Shown here: piece after piece, positions 28,345 to 41,704 of the stretch
How positions within the stretch are numbered: position 1 is the first letter of the stretch
Layout: each line of letters begins with the position of its first letter
Assembly: GCF_016583785.1 (NCBI RefSeq)
Contig: NZ_NRRU01000049.1
Span: 1-41,818 of the forward strand
Length of the DNA stretch: 41,818 nucleotides
Direction of reading: 5' to 3'
From: Rubrivivax gelatinosus
Lineage (GTDB): Bacteria; Pseudomonadota; Gammaproteobacteria; Burkholderiales; Burkholderiaceae_C
Position numbers and translations under genes: made by a program
The notes under the pieces: generated by a model
Databases searched by the model: none
What the model saw: only the letters and a program-made list of their open reading frames with translations
What the model was told of the DNA's origin: nothing

Positions 28345-28794
28345 TAACTCACTCCTGTGGTGACGTTGATCGAAAGACCGTTGCCCCCGAGCAAGCCCTG
28401 TGCCGCGTTAACGCATTGCAAGGCACACCCGGAGAACCGTGAACCGATTGTCAAGGCGAGTCACGCCGTCGATCTGCAAGGGAAAGCCATGACTCGCCAC
28501 GAAGGGCCGGAGCACGAGGCCGCGTCCGCCGCAATCCTGCCTTCGGTGTTCCCTCGGTCAGTCACTGCGCCGGCACGTAAATGCCATCGCGCGACGATAG
28601 CGTTTGCTGGACTGAAACCCGGCTGACACACCCCCGCAACCGTGCACTGGTGTAGGCCCGTAGCAACACTTGGCGACAAGTTGATGTCGCCGCCGTGGGA
28701 TCTGGCCGGAGCCTTACCACGAAAGCAATGGACGACCCAGAGTGACCTGCGATAAGAGCGCAAGCCATCCGTCGCCACGGCCTCGGGCCGACTG
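28345..28794. other. Intergenic region upstream of the TonB receptor gene
   Basis: About 450 bases without a convincing gene. The minus-strand frames here show no coding bias and start without a ribosome binding site. A perfect seven-pair stem, GGCGACA (28672-28678) and TGTCGCC (28685-28691), lies in the middle. A TTGACA (28451-28456, minus strand) has no -10 at 16-18 bases. CGGCC/GGCCG (28778-28790) is a small hairpin after the yejF-like gene without a T-run. I looked for a cobalamin or other riboswitch and saw no conserved core. Confidence 0.5.
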
Positions 28795-30626
<1,832 letters not shown>

Positions 30627-30630
<4 letters not shown>

Positions 30631-32081
30631 GCCGAGGCTCGCTTCTTGAACGTCAGGCGCGGGCGGAAGGCGCGGGCGCGCGGGTCGAATGCCTGCTGCA
30701 CGCCGTCGGCGAACAGGTTGGCCGCGAGCACCAGCACGACCATGAAGCTGAAGGCGGCGGCAAAGCTCCACCAGACCACCGGGTCACGGCTCATCTCGCT
30801 GCGCGCGAGGTTGATCATGCCGCCGAAGCTCGAGGTCGACGGGTCGACGCCGACGCCGACGTAGGTCAGCACGGCTTCGTAGAGGATCAGGTCGCTGAAG
30901 CTCAGCACCGTCGTGATCAGCACCAGGTGCACGACGTTGGGGAAGACATGCCGCGCCATGATGCGCGAAGGCTTGACGCCGAAGGCCATTGCCGCCTGCA
31001 CGAAGTCGAGCTCGCGCAGCTTCAGCGTCTCGGCGCGCACCAGCCGGCACAGCGTCGACCAGCCGGTCAGGCCCAGGATCACGCAGAGCATGAAGATCTT
31101 CAGGTCGCCGCGTTCGACGCCGGTTTCGAACCAGTCGGGGTGCTTGTCCAGCCAGACCTGCACCATCAGCACGCAGGCCGCGATCAGCAGCACGCTGGGC
31201 ACCGAGGACAGCGTCGTGTAGAGGTACTGCACGACCTCGTCGACCCAGCCGCGGAAATAGCCCGCGAGAATGCCGAGCACGATGGCCACCGGCAGCGTCG
31301 CCAGCGTCGCCAGCGTGCCGATGACGAAGGCGGTGCGTACGCTCTTCAAGGTCTGCACCAGCACGTCGTTGCCGGTGCGGTCGGTGCCGAACACGTGGTA
31401 GTGGCCGGCGAGCGCGGCGATGACGCCGGCCAGCACGCAGATCACGGCGAAGGTGATGACGGCAGCGCGCCACGGCAGGTTGGTGCGGTCGCGGGCGAGG
31501 TCGGCGAGCGCGTTGCCGTAGCCGCCGTGCGCGCGCGCCAGCGCCGCGGCCAGCAGCAGCACGGCCAGGCCGGCGACGACGAGGCCGACGGCGCCACCGC
31601 CGGCAACGCGGGCGCCGATGTCGCCGGCCCACTGGGTCTCGGGGTCCTGCAGATGGGCACCGCCGAACACCAGGCGCGGGTGCTCGCGCAGCGTGACGCC
31701 GTCGCGCGTGACGGTCTGCTTGTTCAGCGCGCGGTAGGCCAGCGGCTCGGAGTAGCTCGATTCGCGCATCGCCAGCTGGCGGCTGAGCGCCAGGTCCAGC
31801 AGCGACTGGGTGCGCGTGTCGTAGAACACCTGGCTTTCGGCGGCCGCGGTCGCTTGCGAGCCGCCGAGCTCACGCCGGAAGTGCACGCTGTCCAGCGCCG
31901 TGATGCACAGGAAGACCAGCAGCACCAGCACCGAACACAGCGCCGGCGGATCGCGGAAGACCTTGGTCCAGGTGGTGCGCAGCGGCGCGCTGCGCAGCAC
32001 GCGCACGGTGTAGCCGGCGAGCGCGGCGAACAGCGCCCACAGCGCGATGTCGGTCCAGAGCAGGACGAATTTGAAACCCAT
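30627..32081 (-). CDS. yejE: Peptide ABC transporter permease (YejE-like), extended
   Basis: An inner-membrane permease of 484 residues, about 140 longer than E. coli YejE. The family core is in the second half: GHYHVFGTDRTGNDVLVQTL, the transmembrane segments, and the EAA loop VQAAMAFGVKPSRIMARHVF that contacts the ATPase. The first 200 residues hold extra transmembrane segments (about 5-30, 45-65, 155-185) and a polar region with SQVFYDTRTQSLLDLALSRQ, which is unusual in length. It starts nine bases after yejB and overlaps yejF by four. Confidence 0.92.
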
Positions 32082-32090
32082 GGCCGGCCC

Positions 32091-33074
32091 TCAGTTGAGA
32101 CGAACTCTGGGGTCGACCCAGGTGTAGGCGACGTCGATCAGGATGTTGGTCGCGATGTACAGCGCCGAGCCGACGAAGACCATCGTGCGCACGATCGCGA
32201 AGTCCTGGCCGCCGATGGCGTCGATGACGAACGCGCCCAGGCCCGGGATGCCGAAGAAGCTCTCGAACACCAGGCTGCCGAGGAAGACGTAAGGCAGGTA
32301 GCCGGCGGCGCTGGTGATGATCGGGATCAGCGCGTTGCGCAGCACGTGGCGGAACAGCACCACCTGCTCGGCCAGACCCTTGGCGCGCGCGGTGCGCACG
32401 TAGTCCTTGCCGATCTCCTCGAGGAACATCGCGCGGTACAGCCGCGCCTCGCCGCCCAGGCGTGCCAGCAGCGACAGCACGATCGGCAGCGCCAGGAAAC
32501 GCACCGCGTCCAGCCCCGGCGCGTAACCCGAGATCGGCACCAGCCGCAGCAGGCGCGAGAACAGGAACTGGCCGACGATGATGTAGAACAGGCTCGAGAT
32601 CGACAGCATCAGCACGCACAGCACGACGCCCCAGAAGTCGATCTTGGAGTGCCGGAAGAACACCAGCATCAGCGAGAAGCTGACGCTGACGATCAACTGC
32701 AGCAGGAACAGCGGCAGCGCCAGCTGCAGGCTCACGCCCATGCGCGAGCTGATCTCGTGGCCGATGTCGACCGAACGTGCCGAGTCGCTGCGGCCGAAGT
32801 CACCCTTCATCAGCGAGATCGAACGCTCCCAGAGCACGGTCTTGGTCAGCTGCTCGCCGCCTTCGGCCTGGGCGTTCCAGTACAGCGGCTTGTCGTAGCC
32901 GCGTTCGCCCTTCCACTTGTCGATCTGCTCCTGCGTCACGCGCTTGCCGCCGATGTTCAGCCGCGCCATGTCGTCGGGCATGTTGACAGTGAAGAACAGG
33001 AAGAAGGTCAGCAGGTTGACGCCGATGAGGATCAGCACGCCGTAGCCGAGGCGGCGCAGGATGTAGGTCGCCAT
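32091..33074 (-). CDS. yejB: Peptide ABC transporter permease (YejB/DppB-like)
   Basis: A 327-residue permease with the typical DppB start MATYILRRLGYGVLILIGVN, a periplasmic region (about 35-100) with GGKRVTQEQIDKWKGERGYD, and the core from about 105. The EAA loop is RTARAKGLAEQVVLFRHVLR, and the end has FFGIPGLGAFVIDAIGGQD. Its ATG is one base after the stop of the binding-protein gene. With YejE it forms the membrane channel of the importer. Confidence 0.93.
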   Translation of the reverse strand: MATYILRRLGYGVLILIGVNLLTFFLFFTVNMPDDMARLNIGGKRVTQEQIDKWKGERGYDKPLYWNAQAEGGEQLTKTVLWERSISLMKGDFGRSDSARSVDIGHEISSRMGVSLQLALPLFLLQLIVSVSFSLMLVFFRHSKIDFWGVVLCVLMLSISSLFYIIVGQFLFSRLLRLVPISGYAPGLDAVRFLALPIVLSLLARLGGEARLYRAMFLEEIGKDYVRTARAKGLAEQVVLFRHVLRNALIPIITSAAGYLPYVFLGSLVFESFFGIPGLGAFVIDAIGGQDFAIVRTMVFVGSALYIATNILIDVAYTWVDPRVRLN

Positions 33075-33075
33075 C

Positions 33076-35310
33076 TCAGTTCGCCTCGACCGGGTTGCCG
33101 CGCGCGGTGGCCGTCTCGCGGGCCTGGAAGCTGCGCCGCGCGACCCAGACCAGGGCCGCCAGCGCCAGCACCAGCAGCGCCACCGGCCAGAGGATGGGCC
33201 GGTTCCATTCGGCCTGTTTCTGCGCCCGCAGCTCGGGGTCCAGCCGGTAGTACTTGGCCATGTCGCGGATCAGGATCGAGGGTTTGCCGTTGTGCACCCA
33301 TTGCTGGAACGCCAGCCCGCCCCAGGGGAAGTAGCCGAAGCACCAGGGCGAGTCCTGCTGCACGATGGCGACCATCTTGTCGACCACCGCCTGCTTCTCG
33401 GGCCCGTCGTCCAGCGACTGCAGCTTGCGGTACAGGCCGTCGTACTCGGCGTTGTCGTAGTTGGAGTAGTTGTCGCCCTGGCTCTTGGAGCGGCCCAGCG
33501 GGCCGTAGAGCAGGAACAGGAAGTTCTCGGCGTCCGGGTAGTCGGCCAGCCAGCCGCCCCAGAAGATCTGGTGCCGGCCTTGCAGCGTCTTGTCCTGGTA
33601 CTGGTTGAAATCGGTCGCGCGGATCTCGAGCTGCACGCCGAGCTTGGCGAACTGCTTGATCATCCAGTCGTTCTCGCTCTTGCTCTCGGGCGTGGGCGCA
33701 CGCTGGAAGTCGTAGTTCAGCACCAGCGGCTTGCCGGTCTTGGCGTCACGGCCGCCCGGGTAGCCGGCTTCGGCCAGCAGCTTTTGCGCGTCCTCGATCG
33801 GCCTGCGCACCGGCTTGCCGTCGACCAGCGTGTGCGTCACCGGGTTGTAGAAGCCCGGCTGGCCTTCGCGCGAGCCGAACAGGCCCGGCGGCACCGGCGA
33901 GTGCGCCGCCACCCCGCCCTTGGACTTGAAGATGCGGCCGTAGCCTTCTTCCCAGTCGACCGCGATCGCGATCGCCTGACGCAGCTTGCGGTTCTTCTCC
34001 TGCTGCTCGCGTGTCTCGCCCTTGCCGACCACCGGGTCGAGCATGTTGAAGCCCAGGTACCAGTTCGAGATGTCGGTCATCAGCGGGAACTGGAAGCCGC
34101 GGTCCTCGTAGAGCTGGCGCACCTGGTCGGAGTCGTCGGCGTCGTTGCGGAAATCCACGCCCCACTCGGGCCGCTCGATCTCCGGCACGTCGAAGTAGCC
34201 CTGCTTGAACTTCTCCTTGCGCGGCACCTTCTCCTTCTCGATCGTCACGTAGAGCTTGTCGACGAAAGGCATGGGCTTGCCGCAGTCGGCCAGCAGCCCG
34301 GCAGCCTGGTCCTCGGCCGAGCCTTCGCAGGGATAGGTCTCGCCGTGGTAGTTCGGGTTGCGCTGCAGCACGTGGCGGCGGTCGCGCACGAAGTCGACCA
34401 TCATGTACGGCCCCGTGCCCACCGGCCACTGGTTCAGCGACAGGCCGTTCTCGCTCATGCCCGGCTGGGCATAGAAAGCGTCGGCTTCCCAGGCCATCGG
34501 CGCCAGGAAGGGCATCGCCATCCAGTAGCTCCACTGCGGGTACTTGCCCTTGATGCGGATGCGCCAGGTGTATTTATCGACCGCGTAGCTGCCGGCCAGC
34601 GGCCACTTGCGGAAGTCGAGGAAGGGCTTGTCGCGCTCGTCGCGCGCCAGACCGGAGACCAGCTTGGCGTCCTCGCGCTTGACCATGTCGGCGTACTCGC
34701 GCAGGCCGATCACGTACTCGGAGAAGATCGCGAAGATCGGCGCCTCGATGCGCGTCGTCGCGTGGCGCTTCAAGGCATAGACGAAGTCGTCGGCCACCAG
34801 CTCGCGTGTGCCCTGGTGCTCGAAGGCCAGCGGCGAGCGTTTGTCGCCGAGCTGTTCGCGCGTCAGGTTGAGGTAGCGCGAGCGTCCCTGCTCGTCCTTG
34901 GCGAAGGCCGGATGCGGCTGGAACATGATGCCCGGCCGGATCTTGACGTCGTAGACGCTCTCGGCGATCTGATCCGGCGACGCGCTGTCGGGCAGCTCGT
35001 GGCCGTCGCGGTCGAGGTAGCGCGGCTTGGCGACCTCGGCCGCCGCCTTCGGCACCAGCGTGTACGGCCGCTTCAGGTAGTGGTACCCGTAAGGCGGCTC
35101 GTAGATCTGGTAGGTGTACGCCGACTCGGGGTTGGCGTAGGACGCCACCGGGTCCAGGTAGCGCGGCGAGCGCTCGTCGAACGAGTAGAACATCGTGTTC
35201 TCACGTTCGGCACCGGCGGGGTACGGGCTGTTGTTGCAGCCCGAAGACAGCAGGGCCGCGCCCATGGCCAGGGCCAGCCCGAGACGGACGACGATCGATT
35301 TCCCGCGCAT
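33076..35310 (-). CDS. Peptide-binding lipoprotein of the Yej-type importer, with C-terminal membrane helix
   Basis: A family 5 solute-binding protein of 744 residues, longer than the usual 500-620. The lipobox LLSSGC places Cys25 as the lipid-modified residue. The body has the binding-protein features YSFDERSPRYLDPVASYANP, FVYALKRHATTRI, LNQWPVGTGPYMMVDF and FWGGWLADYPDAENFLFLLY. Near the C-terminus (about 705-725) is a hydrophobic helix, PILWPVALLVLALAALVWVA, followed by a basic tail. Binding proteins normally lack this; here the protein may be held at both ends. GAGGAG precedes the ATG at 35310. It is the first of four transporter genes in the order binding protein, yejB, yejE, yejF. Confidence 0.93.
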   Translation of the reverse strand: MRGKSIVVRLGLALAMGAALLSSGCNNSPYPAGAERENTMFYSFDERSPRYLDPVASYANPESAYTYQIYEPPYGYHYLKRPYTLVPKAAAEVAKPRYLDRDGHELPDSASPDQIAESVYDVKIRPGIMFQPHPAFAKDEQGRSRYLNLTREQLGDKRSPLAFEHQGTRELVADDFVYALKRHATTRIEAPIFAIFSEYVIGLREYADMVKREDAKLVSGLARDERDKPFLDFRKWPLAGSYAVDKYTWRIRIKGKYPQWSYWMAMPFLAPMAWEADAFYAQPGMSENGLSLNQWPVGTGPYMMVDFVRDRRHVLQRNPNYHGETYPCEGSAEDQAAGLLADCGKPMPFVDKLYVTIEKEKVPRKEKFKQGYFDVPEIERPEWGVDFRNDADDSDQVRQLYEDRGFQFPLMTDISNWYLGFNMLDPVVGKGETREQQEKNRKLRQAIAIAVDWEEGYGRIFKSKGGVAAHSPVPPGLFGSREGQPGFYNPVTHTLVDGKPVRRPIEDAQKLLAEAGYPGGRDAKTGKPLVLNYDFQRAPTPESKSENDWMIKQFAKLGVQLEIRATDFNQYQDKTLQGRHQIFWGGWLADYPDAENFLFLLYGPLGRSKSQGDNYSNYDNAEYDGLYRKLQSLDDGPEKQAVVDKMVAIVQQDSPWCFGYFPWGGLAFQQWVHNGKPSILIRDMAKYYRLDPELRAQKQAEWNRPILWPVALLVLALAALVWVARRSFQARETATARGNPVEAN

Positions 35311-35447
35311 GCGGTGGCTCTCCTCGCGACGCCGGCTGAGGGCCGGATGGGCCCCGCCGGCGACGGCGTCAACTTGCAATCCGCGCCCGGCCGCGCTCGT
35401 GACCGGCTCCGGCGGAAAAGCGGGCGATTCTAGGGGTCTTGGCGGAT

Positions 35448-38005
<2,558 letters not shown>

Positions 38006-38049
38006 TTATCGCGGCCGCTTGGCCGGCCGCGTCCCCGCATCCGCACGTC

Positions 38050-39861
38050 TCAGGCGGCTGCGGGCGGGCCGACGAAGTGCCGCTGCGAGGCCTGCACGGT
38101 GAGCGTGCCGGGGCACTCCAGGCGCAGATCCCCCGTGGCGAGCGTGATGCCGGCCCCGCCTTCGGTCGCCAGAACCAGGCGCCGGCCGGCCAGCAGATGC
38201 ACACCGCCGGATACCGAATGCAGCAGCAACGCGTCGCGTGCCGCCAACGTGGCGTCACCGGCGTCGGCACGCAGTTCGGCGTCGCCGCGTACCGCCGTCA
38301 CGCCCAGCCCGGGCGGCGCGGCCGCAGCTGCCCCCGCTTCGGCGCCGCGGCTGTCGGCCAGCGCACCCGCCAGCACGCCGATGCCGCCACCGCTGTGCAG
38401 CTGCCAGCTGCCGGTCGATTGCGAGTCGAGGTCGGCGCCAGCGGCGTGGGTCAGCGAGCCAGCCGCGGCCTGCACCAGCGTGCGGGCCGTCGCGACGATG
38501 CCGGCACCGGCCTGCGCCACCAGCATCGGCTGCGCCATCTGCGGCAGCGAGGCGGCTGCGCTGCGGCCGTCCCCTCGGCCCCCTTCGCCGGCATCGCGCC
38601 GCGCCGCGTCGAAGTCGGCGGCGTCGACACGGGCGCCGAGCGCCGCCGCCAGCGGCGCGATCAGCAGATTGGTCGGGTCGGCATGGCGGCCGCCGCCGAG
38701 AAAGAGCTTGCTCGCTTCGACGAGCGCGGCCAGCACCAGCACCGCCGTCGCCGTCGCGCCGGCACTGCGCCCCCAGGCCCAGCCCAGCAGCGCCAGCGGC
38801 AGATAGGCCAGCGCGACGCTGCCGGCGCTCTGCAGCGCCTGCGCCTCGGTCGTGTAGTAGTGGTAGTAGAAAGGCAGCAGGCGCAGTTCGTGCCAGGCGG
38901 CCGCGGCACCGGCGCTGCCGTGCCAGGGGCCGGCGAACCAGCCGTTGACGGCGGCCAGCAGCGGCAGCCACACGAGCAGCAGCGGCAGCGTCGTGCGCCG
39001 CAGCAGCGCCTGGACCGCGGCGCTGCCGCCAGCGGCCAGACGCGGTGCCAGCGCCGCGCCGAGCGCGAAACCCAGCGCCCGCGCCAGCACCGACGCGCCC
39101 TGGCTCACGCCCGAAGCCAGCAGCAGCTGCGCGAGTTCGAGCACGACGCCGGCCACGGCGCCGATCGCGGCCGCACGCGCCGGGCCGGCGCGCAGGCGCA
39201 AGGCGAGCAGCCAGCCGAGCGGCGCCGCGAGCACGGCCTCGACGCCGAACTTGAGCAGCGCCATGCCGCCAAAGCCCTCGCCGGCGAAGACCCAGCCCCA
39301 TTGCGCCGAGCGCAGCTTGGCCGCCAGCTCGGGCGCCGACAGCAGCAGGTCGTAGGGGAACAGCGACAGCGCCAGCCAGGCGACGGTGTAGGTCTCCAGC
39401 AGCCGCGGCCCCCAGACGGCCAGCCCGCCGGCCAGGCCGTCCTGCAGCCGCCCGGCGGCCACGGCCGCCAGCGGCGCCAGCACGATGCCGATGCCGCAAC
39501 CGATGAACTCGGCCAGCAGGTCGTTCTGCGACACCGTGCGCGGCGGGAAGAAGAGCTGCGTGAACTCGACCGCGACGGCGAGCGCGGCGCAGGCCACGAA
39601 CGCGAGCCACGGCGCCGCCGCGCCCAGGCCGACGCGCCGCGCCAGCCGCGCCGCGAGCACGCCCAGCGGCAGGTAGAGCACGCCGTTGGCCACCCAGTCG
39701 GCGCGCGAGCCGACGCCCAGGTCGAGGAAAGGCGTGCGCGCGAACCGCGCCAGCGCCTCGCCCGGCGCGAGCGCGACGAAGTCCAGCGGCACCAGGCTGC
39801 CGTAGACGACGAACAGCGCGTAGGCGGCCGCAGCCGCGATCAGTCGGGAACGGTCGGACAT
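38050..39861 (-). CDS. VanZ-like membrane protein fused to a VgrG-type DUF2345 domain
   Basis: A 603-residue protein with two very different parts. Residues 1-410 are polytopic membrane sequence with VanZ features: ADWVANGVLYLPLGVLAAR, AVEFTQLFFPPRTVSQNDLL, a weaker second unit with VLELAQLLLASGVSQG, and a third with VEASKLFLGGGRHADPTNLL. After a polar linker (411-437) comes a region (438-603) rich in short beta repeats. It begins LPQMAQPMLVAQAGAGIVAT and ends GDLRLECPGTLTVQASQRHF-VGP. This resembles the DUF2345 end of VgrG spike proteins of type VI secretion. One frame spans both parts without a break. I know of no family with this combination. The neighbouring genes are not T6SS genes. Confidence 0.82.
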   Translation of the reverse strand: MSDRSRLIAAAAAYALFVVYGSLVPLDFVALAPGEALARFARTPFLDLGVGSRADWVANGVLYLPLGVLAARLARRVGLGAAAPWLAFVACAALAVAVEFTQLFFPPRTVSQNDLLAEFIGCGIGIVLAPLAAVAAGRLQDGLAGGLAVWGPRLLETYTVAWLALSLFPYDLLLSAPELAAKLRSAQWGWVFAGEGFGGMALLKFGVEAVLAAPLGWLLALRLRAGPARAAAIGAVAGVVLELAQLLLASGVSQGASVLARALGFALGAALAPRLAAGGSAAVQALLRRTTLPLLLVWLPLLAAVNGWFAGPWHGSAGAAAAWHELRLLPFYYHYYTTEAQALQSAGSVALAYLPLALLGWAWGRSAGATATAVLVLAALVEASKLFLGGGRHADPTNLLIAPLAAALGARVDAADFDAARRDAGEGGRGDGRSAAASLPQMAQPMLVAQAGAGIVATARTLVQAAAGSLTHAAGADLDSQSTGSWQLHSGGGIGVLAGALADSRGAEAGAAAAAPPGLGVTAVRGDAELRADAGDATLAARDALLLHSVSGGVHLLAGRRLVLATEGGAGITLATGDLRLECPGTLTVQASQRHFVGPPAAA

Positions 39862-39898
39862 TCAGGCCGCCCGGAGCGCGGGCGCGGGCCTGCAGGTG

Positions 39899-40324
39899 TC
39901 AGGGGCAGGCGCGTTGGCCGTCGACGACGGTGACGTTCTGGGAGCCGGCGCCGCTGGTCGAGATCAGCGTGTAGCTGGCGCTGCCGGTGCTGCAGACGGC
40001 CCAGCTGTAGTTCTCGCTGCCGCCGTAGCTGTGCGTCAGCACCGTGTCCGCGCCGCTGCTGCCCACGCTCCAGGTGCCGACCTGCTTGCTCGGGTCGACC
40101 GGGTCGTTCGGGCCCTTCTTGAAGTCGATCAGCGCACCGCCGCTCTGGTGGAACTCCTGCCAGCGGTCGTTGCCGCGTAGCGCGCACATCGTCTTGCCGC
40201 CGATCTGGTTGTTGATCTGGAGGCGGCCGAGGCGCGCGTTCTCGGCGCACGGCGCCTGCGCCGAGGCCGCAGCCGCGGCGAGCAGCAGCACGGCCGCGAC
40301 GGCGGCCTTGGACGAAGTCAGCAT
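39899..40324 (-). CDS. Small secreted hypothetical protein
   Basis: A 141-residue protein with a clear signal peptide (1-23, MLTSSKAAVAAVLLLAAAAA). The mature part has four cysteines (26, 47, 111, 140) that could make two disulphides. It also has short beta-like stretches such as GGALIDFKKGPNDP and SGADTVLTHSYGGSENYSW, ending in VTVVDGQRACP. I do not recognise a family. AGGGGA precedes the ATG. It lies 37 bases before the VanZ-DUF2345 gene on the same strand and is divergent from the beta-helix gene. Confidence 0.75.
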   Translation of the reverse strand: MLTSSKAAVAAVLLLAAAAASAQAPCAENARLGRLQINNQIGGKTMCALRGNDRWQEFHQSGGALIDFKKGPNDPVDPSKQVGTWSVGSSGADTVLTHSYGGSENYSWAVCSTGSASYTLISTSGAGSQNVTVVDGQRACP

Positions 40325-40492
40325 GCGGGTCCCCTGTTCGTGACTGCGGCAGTCTACGGGCGCCGGACAGCGCGGGACAGCCGCCGCCACCCCCGGGAAA
40401 CGGGGAGCGGCGTCAGGCGGTTCGTGAAGAACGCACGCAGGCGCATCGCTACACTGCCCCGCGCCCCGAGCCGGTGCTCCGGCCGCGGCGTT

Positions 40493-41704
40493 ATGCCCAT
40501 GCGCCCGGCTCCATCCCATCGCCCCCCACGTTCCACACGACCGCTTGCCGGCCGGCGCCTCGCGCTCGGCGCGCTGGCCGGCGGGCTTTTGCTGCCGCGC
40601 CTGGCGGCCGCCGCCCCGGCGCTGCGCGTCGGCCCCGGCCGCCGCTTCGAACGCCTGGCCGATGCCGCACGCGCCGCACGCGACGGCGACCTGATCGAAG
40701 TCGACGCCGGCGACTACCGCGGCGACGTCGCCGTCTTCACCCAGCGCCGGCTGACGCTGCGTGCCGTCGGTGGCCGCGTGCGCCTCGTCGCCGACGGCCA
40801 GGCGGCCGAGGACAAGGCGATCTGGGTGCTGCGCGGCGGCGAGTTCGAGGTCTCGGGCTTCGATTTCGAAGGCTGTCGCGTGCCCAGCCGCAACGGCGCC
40901 GGCATCCGCTTCGAGAGCGGCCGGCTGCTGGCGCACGACTGCCGCTTCCTCGGCAACGAGATGGGCCTGCTGACCAGCAACGACCCCGAGGCCGAACTCG
41001 TCGTCGACGGCTGCGAGTTCGCCTACAACCAGCGCCCCGACGGCCACGACCACCAGCTCTACGCCGGCACGATCCGCGCGCTCGAAGTGCGCGCGAGCTA
41101 CCTGCACCATGCGAGCATCGGCCACCTGCTGAAAAGCCGCGCCGCGCACAACCTGATCCTGCACAACCGCCTGACCGACGAGGCCGGCGGCCGCGCCAGC
41201 TACGAGCTGGAATTCCCCAACGGCGGCGTCGCCGTCGTCGTCGGCAACCTGATCCAGCAGAACCGGCAGACCGAGAACCCGATCATGATTTCCTTCGGAA
41301 TCGAAGGCTGGCGCGGCCCGCGCCACGCCCTCGTGCTGGTGCACAACACGCTGGTCGACGAACTCGGCGGCGGCAGCCGCTTCCTGCGCGTGGCCGAAGG
41401 CTCCGGCGTCGAGCTGATGGCGGTGAACAACCTGCTGTGCGGCGACGCCGAGCCGCTGCAGGCCGCCGGCACCGGCGACTGGCGCCACAACCCGCGTGTC
41501 GAACGCCGCGCTTTCGCCGACGCCGACGCTTACGACTACCGCCCGGCCGACGCCCGCGCCGTGCCCGCCGACGCCGTCGCCTGCGGCCGATTCGACGGCC
41601 TGGAGCTGGCGCCGCGTGTCGAATACCGCCACCCCCGCGGCCTGGCGCCGCTGGCCCGCGGCGCCCGCCGAGCCGGCGCGCTGCAGCAGACAGCCCACGC
41701 ATGA
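40493..41704 (+). CDS. Right-handed parallel beta-helix protein, exported
   Basis: A 403-residue protein. The N-terminus has GRRLALGALAGGLLLPRLAA, a twin-arginine-like export signal. The body begins LRVGPGRRFERLADAARAAR, a start typical of pectate-lyase-like beta-helix proteins, and continues in repeating short strands, for example FEVSGFDFEGCRVPSRNGAG, then LLAHDCRFLGNEMGLLTSND and LVVDGCEFAYNQ. These proteins often bind or modify polysaccharides. No catalytic residues can be fixed. A second ATG at 40499 is also possible as the start. The stop overlaps the next gene (ATGA). Confidence 0.8.
   Translation: MPMRPAPSHRPPRSTRPLAGRRLALGALAGGLLLPRLAAAAPALRVGPGRRFERLADAARAARDGDLIEVDAGDYRGDVAVFTQRRLTLRAVGGRVRLVADGQAAEDKAIWVLRGGEFEVSGFDFEGCRVPSRNGAGIRFESGRLLAHDCRFLGNEMGLLTSNDPEAELVVDGCEFAYNQRPDGHDHQLYAGTIRALEVRASYLHHASIGHLLKSRAAHNLILHNRLTDEAGGRASYELEFPNGGVAVVVGNLIQQNRQTENPIMISFGIEGWRGPRHALVLVHNTLVDELGGGSRFLRVAEGSGVELMAVNNLLCGDAEPLQAAGTGDWRHNPRVERRAFADADAYDYRPADARAVPADAVACGRFDGLELAPRVEYRHPRGLAPLARGARRAGALQQTAHA

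Noticed and set aside
25975..28347. A 790-residue plus-strand open frame opposite the TonB receptor
   Set aside because: Its composition (Arg, Val, Asp, Gln runs) is typical of an antisense shadow, and no family is visible. That it is not broken by the TAG on the other strand is expected by chance.
28461..28778. A 105-residue minus-strand frame in the gap after yejF
   Set aside because: It has no ribosome binding site, no recognisable domain and no coding-like composition, so I treat it as chance.
28345..28794. A riboswitch (cobalamin or other) in front of the TonB receptor gene
   Set aside because: I could not find the conserved core of any riboswitch on the minus strand. Only short stem-loops are present.
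30927..33608. An 893-residue plus-strand open frame opposite the yej permease genes
   Set aside because: It is a shadow of yejE and yejB: rich in Arg, His, Gln and Asp with no recognisable domain, caused by the high GC at third codon positions. The minus-strand proteins match known families along their full length.
33292..35433. A 713-residue plus-strand open frame opposite the binding-protein gene
   Set aside because: It has no domain and a composition typical of an antisense frame, while the minus strand encodes a full binding protein with a lipobox.
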